Part shown: in pieces, positions 1 to 5,471 of the stretch
Numbering within the stretch: the stretch's first letter is position 1
Layout: every line of letters starts with the position of its first letter
Program-made: the position numbers and the translations under genes
From: Burkholderiales bacterium
GTDB lineage: Bacteria; Pseudomonadota; Gammaproteobacteria; Burkholderiales; Burkholderiaceae_C
Reading direction: 5' to 3'
DNA length: 5,643 nt
Assembly: GCA_011390055.1 (NCBI GenBank)
Contig: JAABTC010000137.1
Coordinates: 1 to 5,643 of the forward strand
Notes under the pieces: generated by a model
Told to the model about the DNA's origin: nothing
The model's input: only the letters and a program-made list of their open reading frames with translations
The model's database searches: none

Positions 1-69
1 TGGCAGGAGACGGAAGCAAAAGCCCGGGCGCTGCTTCGGGCCGCCGAGTTGGTCGAGGAGGGGTTTTGA
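1..69 (+). CDS. trpE: Anthranilate synthase component I, C-terminal end only (partial)
   Basis: Only the last 22 codons and the TGA stop (67-69) are inside the window; the start lies upstream. The frame reads a charged, alanine/leucine-rich helix that begins WQET and contains KARALLRAAEL, like the C-terminal helix of TrpE proteins. The stop is one base before the trpG start, the usual trpE-trpG arrangement for the two subunits of one enzyme. TrpE converts chorismate to anthranilate using ammonia delivered by TrpG. No catalytic residue is visible in this fragment, so the call rests mainly on the frame and on trpG following directly. Another chorismate-utilising enzyme such as PabB is possible but less likely, given the trp genes downstream. 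Confidence 0.8.
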   Translation, partial: WQETEAKARALLRAAELVEEGF

Positions 70-70
70 G

Positions 71-643
71 ATGTTGTTGATGATCGACAACTACGACAGC
101 TTCACCTTCAACCTGGTGCAGTACTTCGGCGAACTCGGCGAAGACGTTCGGGTGGTGCGCAACGACGAGATCGATGTCGCCGGCATTGCAGCGTTGCAAC
201 CTTCGCGGCTGGTCCTGTCGCCCGGGCCTTGCACGCCGGCCGAGGCGGGCGTGTGCATCGAGGCGGTGCGCCACTTCGCGGGCCAGCTGCCGATCCTGGG
301 GGTGTGCCTGGGGCACCAGGCCATCGGCGCGGCGCTGGGCGGGCGCATCGTGCGCGCGCAAGTGCAGATGCACGGCAAGACCAGCGACCTCGCGCACGAT
401 GGCTTGGGCGTGTACCGCGGCCTGCCCGAGCGCTTCCCGGTCGTGCGCTACCACTCGCTGGCCATCGAGCGCGCGACGCTGCCGCACGAGCTGGTCGTCA
501 CGTCGACCGCCGACGATGGCGAGATCATGGGGGTACGACACACCCGGCTCGCCATGGAGGGCGTGCAGTTCCACCCCGAGTCGATCCTCTCGCAGCAGGG
601 CCACGCGATGCTGCGCAACTTCCTTTCGGCCTACCCCGCATGA
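71..643 (+). CDS. trpG: Anthranilate synthase component II (glutamine amidotransferase)
   Basis: A 190-residue class I glutamine amidotransferase, full length for a free-standing TrpG. It hydrolyses glutamine and passes ammonia to TrpE in the cytoplasm. The N-terminus MLLMIDNYDSFTFNLVQY is typical of TrpG/PabA. The SPGPCTP oxyanion region is at residues 50-56, the nucleophile elbow GVCLGHQ contains Cys79, and the rest of the triad is His168 and Glu170 in VQFHPES. The ATG at 71 is preceded by a strong purine-rich ribosome binding site (GAGGAGGGG, 55-63) that lies inside the end of trpE, so the two subunit genes are translationally linked. A second in-frame ATG at 80 is closer than ideal to that site. 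The family does not separate TrpG from PabA cleanly, and one protein may serve both tryptophan and folate synthesis. The adjacent trpE favours TrpG. Confidence 0.96.
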   Translation: MLLMIDNYDSFTFNLVQYFGELGEDVRVVRNDEIDVAGIAALQPSRLVLSPGPCTPAEAGVCIEAVRHFAGQLPILGVCLGHQAIGAALGGRIVRAQVQMHGKTSDLAHDGLGVYRGLPERFPVVRYHSLAIERATLPHELVVTSTADDGEIMGVRHTRLAMEGVQFHPESILSQQGHAMLRNFLSAYPA

Positions 644-1653
644 ACGCACCCACGCCCATCGACTTGCGCAGCGACACGGTGACGCGGCCGACCCCGGCGA
701 TGTGGGAGGCGATGCGCCGTGCCGAACTCGGCGACGACGTGTTCGGCGACGACCCCACGGTGAATGCCCTGCAGCAGCGCCTGGCGGCCGACCTGGGATT
801 CGAGGCGGCCCTCTTCATGCCCACCGGCACGCAGAGCAACCTGTGCGCGCTGATGGCCCATTGCGACCGCGGCGACGAATACATCGTCGGCCAGATGGCG
901 CACACCTACCGTTGGGAGGGCGGCGGCGCAGCGGTCCTCGGCAGCATCCAGCCGCAGCCGTTGCCCAACCAGCCCGACGGCACGCTGGCCCTCGCCGAGA
1001 TCGAGGCTGCGATCAAGCCCGACGACGCACACTTCGCGCGCACCCGGCTGCTGGCCCTGGAGAACACCTGGGGCGGCCGCGTGCTGCCGATGGACTATGT
1101 TGCAGCTGCCACGCAACTGGCGCGTGAACGGGGCCTGGCGAACCACCTCGACGGCGCCCGGCTGTTCAATGCCGCTGTTGCGACGGACCTCGAGCCTCGC
1201 GACATCGCGCGCCACTTCGACAGCGTGTCGGTCTGCTTCAGCAAAGGTCTGGGCACGCCCGCAGGTTCGGCTTTGTGTGGCAGCCGCGAGCTGATCGGCC
1301 GCGCGCACCGCTGGCGCAAGATGACTGGCGGTGCGATGCGCCAGAGCGGGGTGCTCGCCGCGGCCGCGCTGCATGCGCTCGACCACCATGTCGACCGGTT
1401 GGCCGACGACCATGCCCACGCGCGCGCTCTGGCCGACGGCCTGCAGGGCCTGCCTGGCGTGCAGGTCGACCTGCCGCAGACCAACATCGTTTTCGTCGAT
1501 CTCGCGCCCGACCGGGCACCCGGCGTGGTCGATCGCCTGCGCGAGCGCGGCGTGCTTGCCACAGGCCTGTACCGGCTGCGCCTGGTGACGCACCTGGACG
1601 TCAGCAGTGACGACGTCGGTCGGGCGATCGAGATCCTGCGACGCACGCTCTGA
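640..1653 (+). CDS. ltaE: Low-specificity L-threonine aldolase
   Basis: A 337-residue PLP-dependent fold-type I enzyme, close in length to E. coli LtaE (333). It cleaves L-threonine or L-allo-threonine to glycine and acetaldehyde in the cytoplasm. It opens with IDLRSDTVTRPTPAM (residues 7-21), the family signature. Next come GDDVFGDDPTVN (31-42), PTGTQSN (61-67), His88 in GQMAHTY (stacking on PLP), HLDGAR with Asp171 (PLP pyridine nitrogen), and SKGLGTPAGS with Lys202 forming the Schiff base. Arg314 in RLRLVTHLD should bind the substrate carboxylate. The ATG chosen (640-642) overlaps the trpG TGA as ATGA and places the signature at the very N-terminus. The open frame extends upstream to 229, but that stretch is only a trpG shadow. 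No good ribosome binding site precedes 640, so translation is probably coupled to trpG. A threonine aldolase is not a tryptophan enzyme; its place here may reflect glycine/serine supply or simply gene order. Confidence 0.95.
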   Translation: MNAPTPIDLRSDTVTRPTPAMWEAMRRAELGDDVFGDDPTVNALQQRLAADLGFEAALFMPTGTQSNLCALMAHCDRGDEYIVGQMAHTYRWEGGGAAVLGSIQPQPLPNQPDGTLALAEIEAAIKPDDAHFARTRLLALENTWGGRVLPMDYVAAATQLARERGLANHLDGARLFNAAVATDLEPRDIARHFDSVSVCFSKGLGTPAGSALCGSRELIGRAHRWRKMTGGAMRQSGVLAAAALHALDHHVDRLADDHAHARALADGLQGLPGVQVDLPQTNIVFVDLAPDRAPGVVDRLRERGVLATGLYRLRLVTHLDVSSDDVGRAIEILRRTL

Positions 1654-1667
1654 GCGCCCTCAAGGAC

Positions 1668-1700
1668 GGGGCCGGGCCCCGCCCCGGGCCGCACGGCGGC
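1668..1700. other. GC-rich inverted repeats downstream of ltaE
   Basis: Directly after the ltaE stop, CCGGG (1672-1676) can pair with CCCGG (1683-1687). Immediately beyond, GCCGC (1688-1692) pairs with GCGGC (1696-1700) around a three-base loop. These could slow RNA polymerase at the end of the trpEG-ltaE transcript. No run of T follows either stem, so they do not qualify as a standard intrinsic terminator. The rest of the 1654-1754 spacer holds a ten-base palindrome at 1714-1723 and no gene that I can support. Confidence 0.35.
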
Positions 1701-1740
1701 TGCCACACCGCAAACTCCGGAGTGGTCTAAGGTTTCCCGG

Positions 1741-1756
1741 AGGCGCTGCCGCGCCT
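1741..1756. terminator. Candidate hairpin at the 3' end of the rlpA-like gene
   Basis: AGGCGC (1741-1746) and GCGCCT (1751-1756) form a perfect six-base stem with a four-base loop. The hairpin sits exactly at the minus-strand stop codon (1755-1757) and lies between two convergent genes. It lacks a T-rich tail on either strand, so termination there is uncertain. It may instead be a 3'-end stabilising structure or chance in GC-rich DNA. Confidence 0.3.
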
Positions 1757-2225
1757 ACTTGCCGCGCGCGAGCTTGACGCTGCCTACCTTTTCCAGCAGC
1801 ACTTCGGTTGTGCCCGCGCGCACGAAACCCAGGCGGGTGGCCGCCGCTCGCGACACATCGAGCATGCGCCCGGGGGTCGTCGGACCGCGATCATTGATGA
1901 CCACGACGACACTGCGTTGGTTCTTGGTGTTCGTGACCTTGATCTTCGAGCCGAAAGGCAGGCTCGGGTGCGCGGCAGTCAACGCGGCGGCGTTGAAGCG
2001 CTGGCCCGATGCGGTTCGGCGGCCGTTGAACTTGCTGCCGTACCAGGCGGCCGTTCCCGACATCGCATCGCCGGCCAAGGCCGCAGGCGCTTTCGGTGCC
2101 GGCGCTGCAGCCGGGGGTGGTGCAGCGGGCGGTGCCGCCGCAGGCGCCGAGGCGCTCTGGCCACTTGCAGCCGTGGTCACGGCCAGGACGAGGGCGGCCA
2201 CGAGGCCGTTGAGCACAGTCTTCAT
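1755..2225 (-). CDS. RlpA-like septal ring lytic transglycosylase, single-domain secreted form
   Basis: A 156-residue protein. Residues 1 to about 20-25 form a Sec signal peptide (Lys2, hydrophobic LVAALVLAV core, small residues around 19-25). Residues about 24-55 are an Ala/Pro-rich linker, and about 56-147 form the RlpA double-psi beta-barrel with AAWYGSKFNGRRTASG, LTAAH, LPFG, INDRGP and RMLDVSRAAA. RlpA enzymes cleave peptide-free glycan strands during septation. His86 and Asp112 have the spacing I recall for the catalytic His/Asp pair of Pseudomonas RlpA. The family often has TASGE where this protein has TASGQ (Gln75). There is no lipobox cysteine and no C-terminal SPOR domain, so it should be soluble in the periplasm, not a septum-targeted lipoprotein. 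I chose the ATG at 2225-2223 because AGGAGA (2236-2231) precedes it by five bases and the signal peptide begins there. The frame's upstream extension to 2324 has neither feature. Enzymatic activity is inferred. A plain RlpA-fold protein without activity is the alternative. Confidence 0.88.
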   Translation of the reverse strand: MKTVLNGLVAALVLAVTTAASGQSASAPAAAPPAAPPPAAAPAPKAPAALAGDAMSGTAAWYGSKFNGRRTASGQRFNAAALTAAHPSLPFGSKIKVTNTKNQRSVVVVINDRGPTTPGRMLDVSRAAATRLGFVRAGTTEVLLEKVGSVKLARGK

Positions 2226-2313
2226 GTTTGTCTCCTGATTTGGATGTCGTTGAATCTGCCAGCCCAGCGCCGCTGCAGGCCGGGCCCTGACAGGCGGACG
2301 GCGCAGGCGGCGA

Positions 2314-2342
2314 ATATTGTGCATGGAAGTAACGCCGGTCAG
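2314..2342 (-). promoter_or_regulatory. Candidate promoter for the rlpA-like gene
   Basis: On the minus strand CTGACC (2342-2337) is followed after 17 bases by CAATAT (2319-2314), matching the sigma-70 -35 box at 4/6 and the -10 box at 3/6. It lies about 90 bases upstream of the rlpA-like start. The AATATT core (2313-2318) is the only A/T-rich spot in the divergent 2226-2395 spacer. On the + strand, CTGACA (2287-2292, 5/6) with a poor -10 near 2310-2317 could serve trpD from the same spot. Both assignments are weak matches made by eye. Confidence 0.3.
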
Positions 2343-2395
2343 CGCGGCCTGCCTGGGGCCTCCTCTAGACTCATGGCCCGCCGCCCGGAGCCAGC

Positions 2396-3433
2396 ATGCC
2401 CATCACCGACACCGAAGCGCTGACGCGCACCATCGAGCACCGCGAAATCTTCCATGACGAGATGCTGGCGATCGTGCGCCGCATCATGGGCGGCGAAATG
2501 TCGCCGGTGATGATGGCCGCGATGTTGGTCGGCCTGCGCGTCAAGAAGGAGACGATCGGCGAGATCACCGCGGCCGCCCAGGTGATGCGCGAGTTCTCGA
2601 CCAAGGTCGACGTCGCCGACCGCACCCATCTGGTCGACATCGTGGGCACCGGCGGCGACGGTTCGCACACCTTCAACATCTCGACCTGCAGCATGTTCGT
2701 GGCCGCGGCCTGTGGCGCACGCGTGTCCAAGCACGGCAACCGCGGTGTGTCCAGCAAGTCGGGCAGCGCCGACGTGCTCGAGGCGATGGGCGTGCCGCTG
2801 ACCTTGGCGCCCGAGGCCATTGCCCGCTGCATCGCCGAGGTCGGCATCGGTTTCATGTTCGCGCCGAACCACCATCCGGCGATGAAGAACGTGGGCCCGG
2901 TCCGGCGCGAGTTGGGCGTGCGCACCATCTTCAACATCCTCGGGCCGCTCACCAACCCGGCCGATGCGCCGAACATCCTGATGGGCGTGTTCCACCCCGA
3001 TCTGGTGGGCATCCAGGTTCGCGCCTTGCAACGCCTGGGGGCCGAGCACGCGGTGGTGGTGTACGGGCGCGACGGCATGGACGAGGTGTCGCTCGGCGCG
3101 GCCACGCTGGTCGGCGAGTACAAGGACGGCGCGATCACCGAGTACGAGGTTCACCCGGAGGACTTCGGCTTGACCATGGCTTCCAGCCGCGCCTTGAAGG
3201 TGGAGTCGCCGGCCCAGTCGCTGGCGTTGCTGCGATCGGTGCTCGACAACGAACCCGGCCCGGCCCGCGACATCGTGATGTTGAACGCGGGCGTCGCGCT
3301 TTACGCGGCCAACGTGGCCCCGACGATGGCCGCAGGCGTGGCGCAGGCGCGCGAGGCCCTGGCTTCCGGTCGCGCACTGGCCAAGATGAGCCAGTTCGTC
3401 GACGCCACGAAGCGTTGGGCGACCGCGTCATGA
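2396..3433 (+). CDS. trpD: Anthranilate phosphoribosyltransferase
   Basis: A 345-residue enzyme, full length for the family, with no amidotransferase domain fused. It transfers the phosphoribosyl group of PRPP to anthranilate, the second dedicated step of tryptophan synthesis. An N-terminal helical domain (about 1-75) includes GGEMSP (32-37). The glycine-rich PRPP loop GTGGDGSHTFNIST is at 84-97, KHGNR at 112-116, and SSKSGSADVLEAMG at 119-132. The anthranilate-channel segment GPVRRELGVRTIFN at 167-180 includes Arg170, and ILGPLTNP follows. GRDGMDE at 224-230 supplies the metal-binding Asp229/Glu230 pair. The ATG at 2396 follows CGGAG (2386-2390) by five bases. It is the first gene of its unit: the preceding gene is divergent, so trpD needs its own promoter in 2226-2395. 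Its TGA overlaps the trpC ATG. Confidence 0.97.
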   Translation: MPITDTEALTRTIEHREIFHDEMLAIVRRIMGGEMSPVMMAAMLVGLRVKKETIGEITAAAQVMREFSTKVDVADRTHLVDIVGTGGDGSHTFNISTCSMFVAAACGARVSKHGNRGVSSKSGSADVLEAMGVPLTLAPEAIARCIAEVGIGFMFAPNHHPAMKNVGPVRRELGVRTIFNILGPLTNPADAPNILMGVFHPDLVGIQVRALQRLGAEHAVVVYGRDGMDEVSLGAATLVGEYKDGAITEYEVHPEDFGLTMASSRALKVESPAQSLALLRSVLDNEPGPARDIVMLNAGVALYAANVAPTMAAGVAQAREALASGRALAKMSQFVDATKRWATAS

Positions 3434-4248
3434 CGAACGTGCTCGAGCGCATCGTCGAGGTCAAGCGCGACGAGATCGGTGCGGCGCGGCGGCGGCGTAG
3501 CCTGGCGTCGGTGCGTGCCGAGGCCGAGGCGCGCAAGGACGCGCGCGGCTTCGAACGCGCGCTGCGTGCCCGCAACGCCCTCGGGCGCGCGGCGGTGATC
3601 GCAGAGGTCAAGAAGGCCAGCCCGAGCCGTGGCGTGCTGCGACCCGATTTCGTCCCGGCCGATATTGCCGAGAGTTACGCGCGCGGCGGCGCGGCATGCC
3701 TGTCGGTGCTGACCGACGTGCAGTTCTTCCAGGGCTCGCTGGCCTACATGGAGCAGGCGCGGGCCGCTTGCGAACTGCCGGTGCTGCGCAAGGATTTCTT
3801 CATCGACGCCTACCAGGTCTTCGAGGCCAGGGCGGCCGGTGCCGACTGCGTGCTGCTGATCGCAGCCTGCCTCGACGACGCGCTGATGCAGGATCTGGAA
3901 GCCCAGGCGCATGCGCTCGGCCTGGACGTGTTGGTGGAGGTGCACGATGCCAAGGAACTCGATCGGGCTCTGCGCCTGGCCACGCCGCTCGTCGGCATCA
4001 ACAACCGCGATCTGCGCAGCTTCGAGGTGCGGCTGGAGACAACCCTCACGCTGCAAGCGAAGGTGCCGGCGGGACGCCTGCTGGTGAGCGAGTCGGGCAT
4101 CGGCACGCGCGCCGACGTGCAGCGGCTGCGCGACGCCGGCATCGGCGCGTTTCTCGTTGGCGAGGCCTTCATGCGAGCGCCGGACCCGGGCGCCGCCCTG
4201 GCCGCGCTGTTCCAGCCCAGCGAGCCGGTCGCGCCGCCCGGGTCTTGA
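3430..4248 (+). CDS. trpC: Indole-3-glycerol phosphate synthase
   Basis: A 272-residue single-domain TIM barrel, not fused to TrpF as it is in E. coli. It decarboxylates and closes CdRP to indole-3-glycerol phosphate. Visible active-site elements are IAEVKKASPSRG with Glu59 and Lys61, LRKDFFID with Lys121, LVEVHD with Glu170, GINNRDL with Asn191, and SESGI with Glu221/Ser222. The phosphate-binding GEAFMRA segment lies near the C-terminus (244-250). These match the catalytic Lys/Lys/Glu set established for the family. The ATG at 3430-3432 overlaps the trpD TGA as ATGA and the protein begins in the typical way (MTNVLERIVEVKRDEI). A TTG at 3415 in the same frame would add five residues inside trpD and is less likely. 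No clear ribosome binding site is present, so translational coupling to trpD is inferred. Confidence 0.97.
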   Translation: MTNVLERIVEVKRDEIGAARRRRSLASVRAEAEARKDARGFERALRARNALGRAAVIAEVKKASPSRGVLRPDFVPADIAESYARGGAACLSVLTDVQFFQGSLAYMEQARAACELPVLRKDFFIDAYQVFEARAAGADCVLLIAACLDDALMQDLEAQAHALGLDVLVEVHDAKELDRALRLATPLVGINNRDLRSFEVRLETTLTLQAKVPAGRLLVSESGIGTRADVQRLRDAGIGAFLVGEAFMRAPDPGAALAALFQPSEPVAPPGS

Positions 4249-4976
4249 GCGCGCTGCAAGAGCCGCTCGACGCGGTGCTGGCGCGTTCGCCTGCGCCCTG
4301 GCGGCGCTGGGTGGAGCCTTGGCGCCGGTCGCCCGAGGGCCGTGCATTGGTGAGCTTCGTCGAGGCGCGGCGCGCGGCTGGCGCCGTGGTGTATCCCGGT
4401 GCGGTGCTGCGCGCGCTCGAATTGACGCCGTTCGAGGCCGTGCGCGTGGTGATCCTCGGTCAGGACCCGTACCACGGTATCGGGCAAGCCGAGGGGCTTG
4501 CGTTCTCGGTGCCCGCGGGCCAGCGCATCCCGCCCAGCCTGCGCAACATCCACGCCGAATTGCAGCGCGATCTCGGCCTGTTGCCTCCCGGGCATGGGCA
4601 CCTGGGTGGCTGGGCGCGACAGGGGGTGCTGCTGCTGAACTCGGCATTGACGGTCGAGGCAGCAGCCCCGGGCAGCCATGCGAAACGCGGTTGGGAGGCG
4701 CTCACTTCCCAATTTTTGACCGCACTTGCTCAGGACCCTCACCCCAAGGTCTTCCTCCTGTGGGGCACTCCCGCCCAGCGCTGCGCCCCGGATCGGGCCG
4801 CGACCGCGCATGTGGTGCTCACGTCGAACCATCCTTCGCCGCTTTCGGCGCGGCGCGGGCCGTTGCCTTTCATCGGCAACGGCCACTTCAGCGCAGCCAA
4901 CCGCCACCTGGGTGCACATGGGCGCGGCACGATCGATTGGGGCAATCTCCCGGCGGAGCTTCCAGCGCGCGGATGA
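4245..4976 (+). CDS. ung: Uracil-DNA glycosylase (family 1)
   Basis: About 243 residues, slightly longer than E. coli Ung (229). It removes uracil from DNA as the first step of base-excision repair. Motifs in order are the water-activating loop GQDPYHG (72-78) with catalytic Asp74 and thymine-excluding Tyr76, PPSLRNI (96-102), the uracil-recognition strand LLLNSALTV with Asn132, and the minor-groove intercalation loop HPSPLS (196-201) with His196. GHFSAAN (213-219) follows near the C-terminus. No ATG begins the frame near the right place. TTG at 4245-4247, overlapping the trpC TGA as TTGA, gives a family-like N-terminus. GTG at 4275 is an alternative that would drop ten residues. Ung is the third gene of the trpDC unit and is probably co-transcribed. 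The open frame reaches back to 3696 inside trpC, but that part is shadow coding. Function is certain; the exact start is not. Confidence 0.94.
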   Translation: MSALQEPLDAVLARSPAPWRRWVEPWRRSPEGRALVSFVEARRAAGAVVYPGAVLRALELTPFEAVRVVILGQDPYHGIGQAEGLAFSVPAGQRIPPSLRNIHAELQRDLGLLPPGHGHLGGWARQGVLLLNSALTVEAAAPGSHAKRGWEALTSQFLTALAQDPHPKVFLLWGTPAQRCAPDRAATAHVVLTSNHPSPLSARRGPLPFIGNGHFSAANRHLGAHGRGTIDWGNLPAELPARG

Positions 4977-5002
4977 ACCGCGCCCTGCAGCCGTGCTATA
5001 TT
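4974..5002 (+). promoter_or_regulatory. Extended -10 promoter of the tRNA-tuf operon
   Basis: TATATT (4997-5002) matches the sigma-70 -10 consensus at 5/6 and is preceded by TGC (4994-4996), an extended -10 element. The best -35 at 17-base spacing, TGAACC (4974-4979), is poor (3/6) and overlaps the ung stop codon. Transcription should begin around 5009, some eight bases before the mature tRNA-Tyr 5' end. The stretch after the -10 is CCCCGG, the GC-rich discriminator typical of stable-RNA promoters under stringent control. There is no terminator between ung and this promoter, so read-through from trpDC-ung is also possible. Confidence 0.6.
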
Positions 5003-5016
5003 CCCCGGTTCGCCGC

Positions 5017-5102
5017 GGAGGGGTGCCCGAGTGGCTAAAGGGGGCAGACTGTAAATCTGTTGGCTTACGCCTACGCTGGTTCGAATCCAGCCTCCTCCAC
5101 CA
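5017..5102 (+). tRNA. tRNA-Tyr (anticodon GUA)
   Basis: An 86-base gene with encoded CCA (5100-5102). The acceptor stem GGAGGGG pairs with CTCCTCC with one G-U wobble. The D stem is CCC/GGG. The anticodon stem GCAGA/TCTGT carries the loop CTGTAAA with GTA at 5051-5053. A long class II variable arm (GGC-TTAC-GCC) is present as expected for bacterial tRNA-Tyr. The T stem is GCTGG/CCAGC around TTCGAAT. It is the first gene of the cluster, corresponding in position to E. coli tyrU. Confidence 0.97.
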
Positions 5103-5148
5103 GGCGAAACCATTTTGTTGAGGTCAGTTCGACGTCCAGGCAGCGCAC

Positions 5149-5162
5149 CAACGCTGGCGTTG
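5149..5162 (+). other. Inverted repeat in the Tyr-Gly tRNA spacer
   Basis: CAACG (5149-5153) and CGTTG (5158-5162) form a five-base stem with a CTGG loop, thirteen bases before the mature tRNA-Gly 5' end. In a polycistronic tRNA precursor such a stem may help present cleavage sites to processing nucleases. That role is inference; the repeat is short. Confidence 0.35.
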
Positions 5163-5175
5163 CCGGAGCTCCCGG

Positions 5176-5249
5176 GCGGGAGTAGTTCAATGGTAGAACC
5201 CCAGCCTTCCAAGCTGATGACGCGGGTTCGATTCCCGTCTCCCGCTCCA
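5176..5249 (+). tRNA. tRNA-Gly (anticodon UCC)
   Basis: A 74-base gene with encoded CCA (5247-5249) and discriminator T. The acceptor stem is GCGGGAG/CTCCCGC and the D stem GTTC/GAAC. The anticodon loop CTTCCAA has TCC at 5208-5210. The T arm GCGGG/CCCGT has one wobble pair. The anticodon stem has four pairs only: position 27 (C5201) faces A5217 at position 43 and cannot form a Watson-Crick pair. Its place between tRNA-Tyr and tRNA-Thr matches glyT in E. coli. Confidence 0.97.
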
Positions 5250-5278
5250 GTGCGTGTTTTCAAGCGTTGCGTCGCTAG

Positions 5279-5311
5279 AGGCTTGGTTGTGCGGTTGCCG
5301 CTGTCAAGCCT
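5279..5311 (+). other. Two-part hairpin in the Gly-Thr tRNA spacer
   Basis: AGGCTTG (5279-5285) and CAAGCCT (5305-5311) are perfect complements. Between them GCGG (5291-5294) pairs with CCGC (5298-5301) around a TTG loop, leaving an internal loop of five bases on one side and three on the other. The structure ends eight bases before the mature tRNA-Thr 5' end and fills much of the 70-base spacer. Likely roles are separation or processing of the tRNA precursor. No T-run follows, so it is not a terminator. Confidence 0.5.
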
Positions 5312-5319
5312 GTATCGAT

Positions 5320-5394
<75 letters not shown>

Positions 5395-5429
5395 AAGGCA
5401 GAGTGGGAAAGTAGACCCGTAACCTTGCA

Positions 5430-5448
5430 GGGCTTGCGCAGCGAGCCC
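5430..5448 (+). promoter_or_regulatory. Strong hairpin in the tuf leader
   Basis: GGGCTTGC (5430-5437) can pair with GCGAGCCC (5441-5448), eight pairs including one G-U, around a three-base GCA loop. It lies between the tRNA-Thr 3' end and the tuf ribosome binding site, which stays unpaired. No promoter is apparent in 5395-5471, so tuf is probably read from the tRNA promoter and this hairpin would become the 5' end region of processed tuf mRNA. A role in processing, stability or control is inferred from position only. Confidence 0.5.
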
Positions 5449-5471
5449 GCCGTCCTGTTGGAGATTGAGAA

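Noticed and set aside
631..1593. A 320-codon minus-strand frame opposite ltaE
   Set aside because: It lies wholly antisense to a gene with clear catalytic motifs and has no family resemblance, so it is a codon-bias shadow.
1668..1700. Intrinsic terminator after ltaE
   Set aside because: Stems exist but no T-run follows on either strand, so I list the region only as inverted repeats.
2226..2324. N-terminal extension of the rlpA-like gene to an upstream ATG at 2324
   Set aside because: The extension is Arg/Pro-rich, would bury the signal peptide, and lacks the ribosome binding site present before the start at 2225.
2339..3154. Two long minus-strand frames opposite trpD
   Set aside because: Both mirror trpD coding constraint, are His/Arg- or Ala/Ser-rich and have no convincing start signal.
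3301..4647. A 448-codon open frame on the minus strand opposite trpC and ung
   Set aside because: It spans two well-supported genes, is dominated by Arg/Ala/Pro, and shows no recognisable motif. Long antisense frames are expected in high-GC coding DNA.
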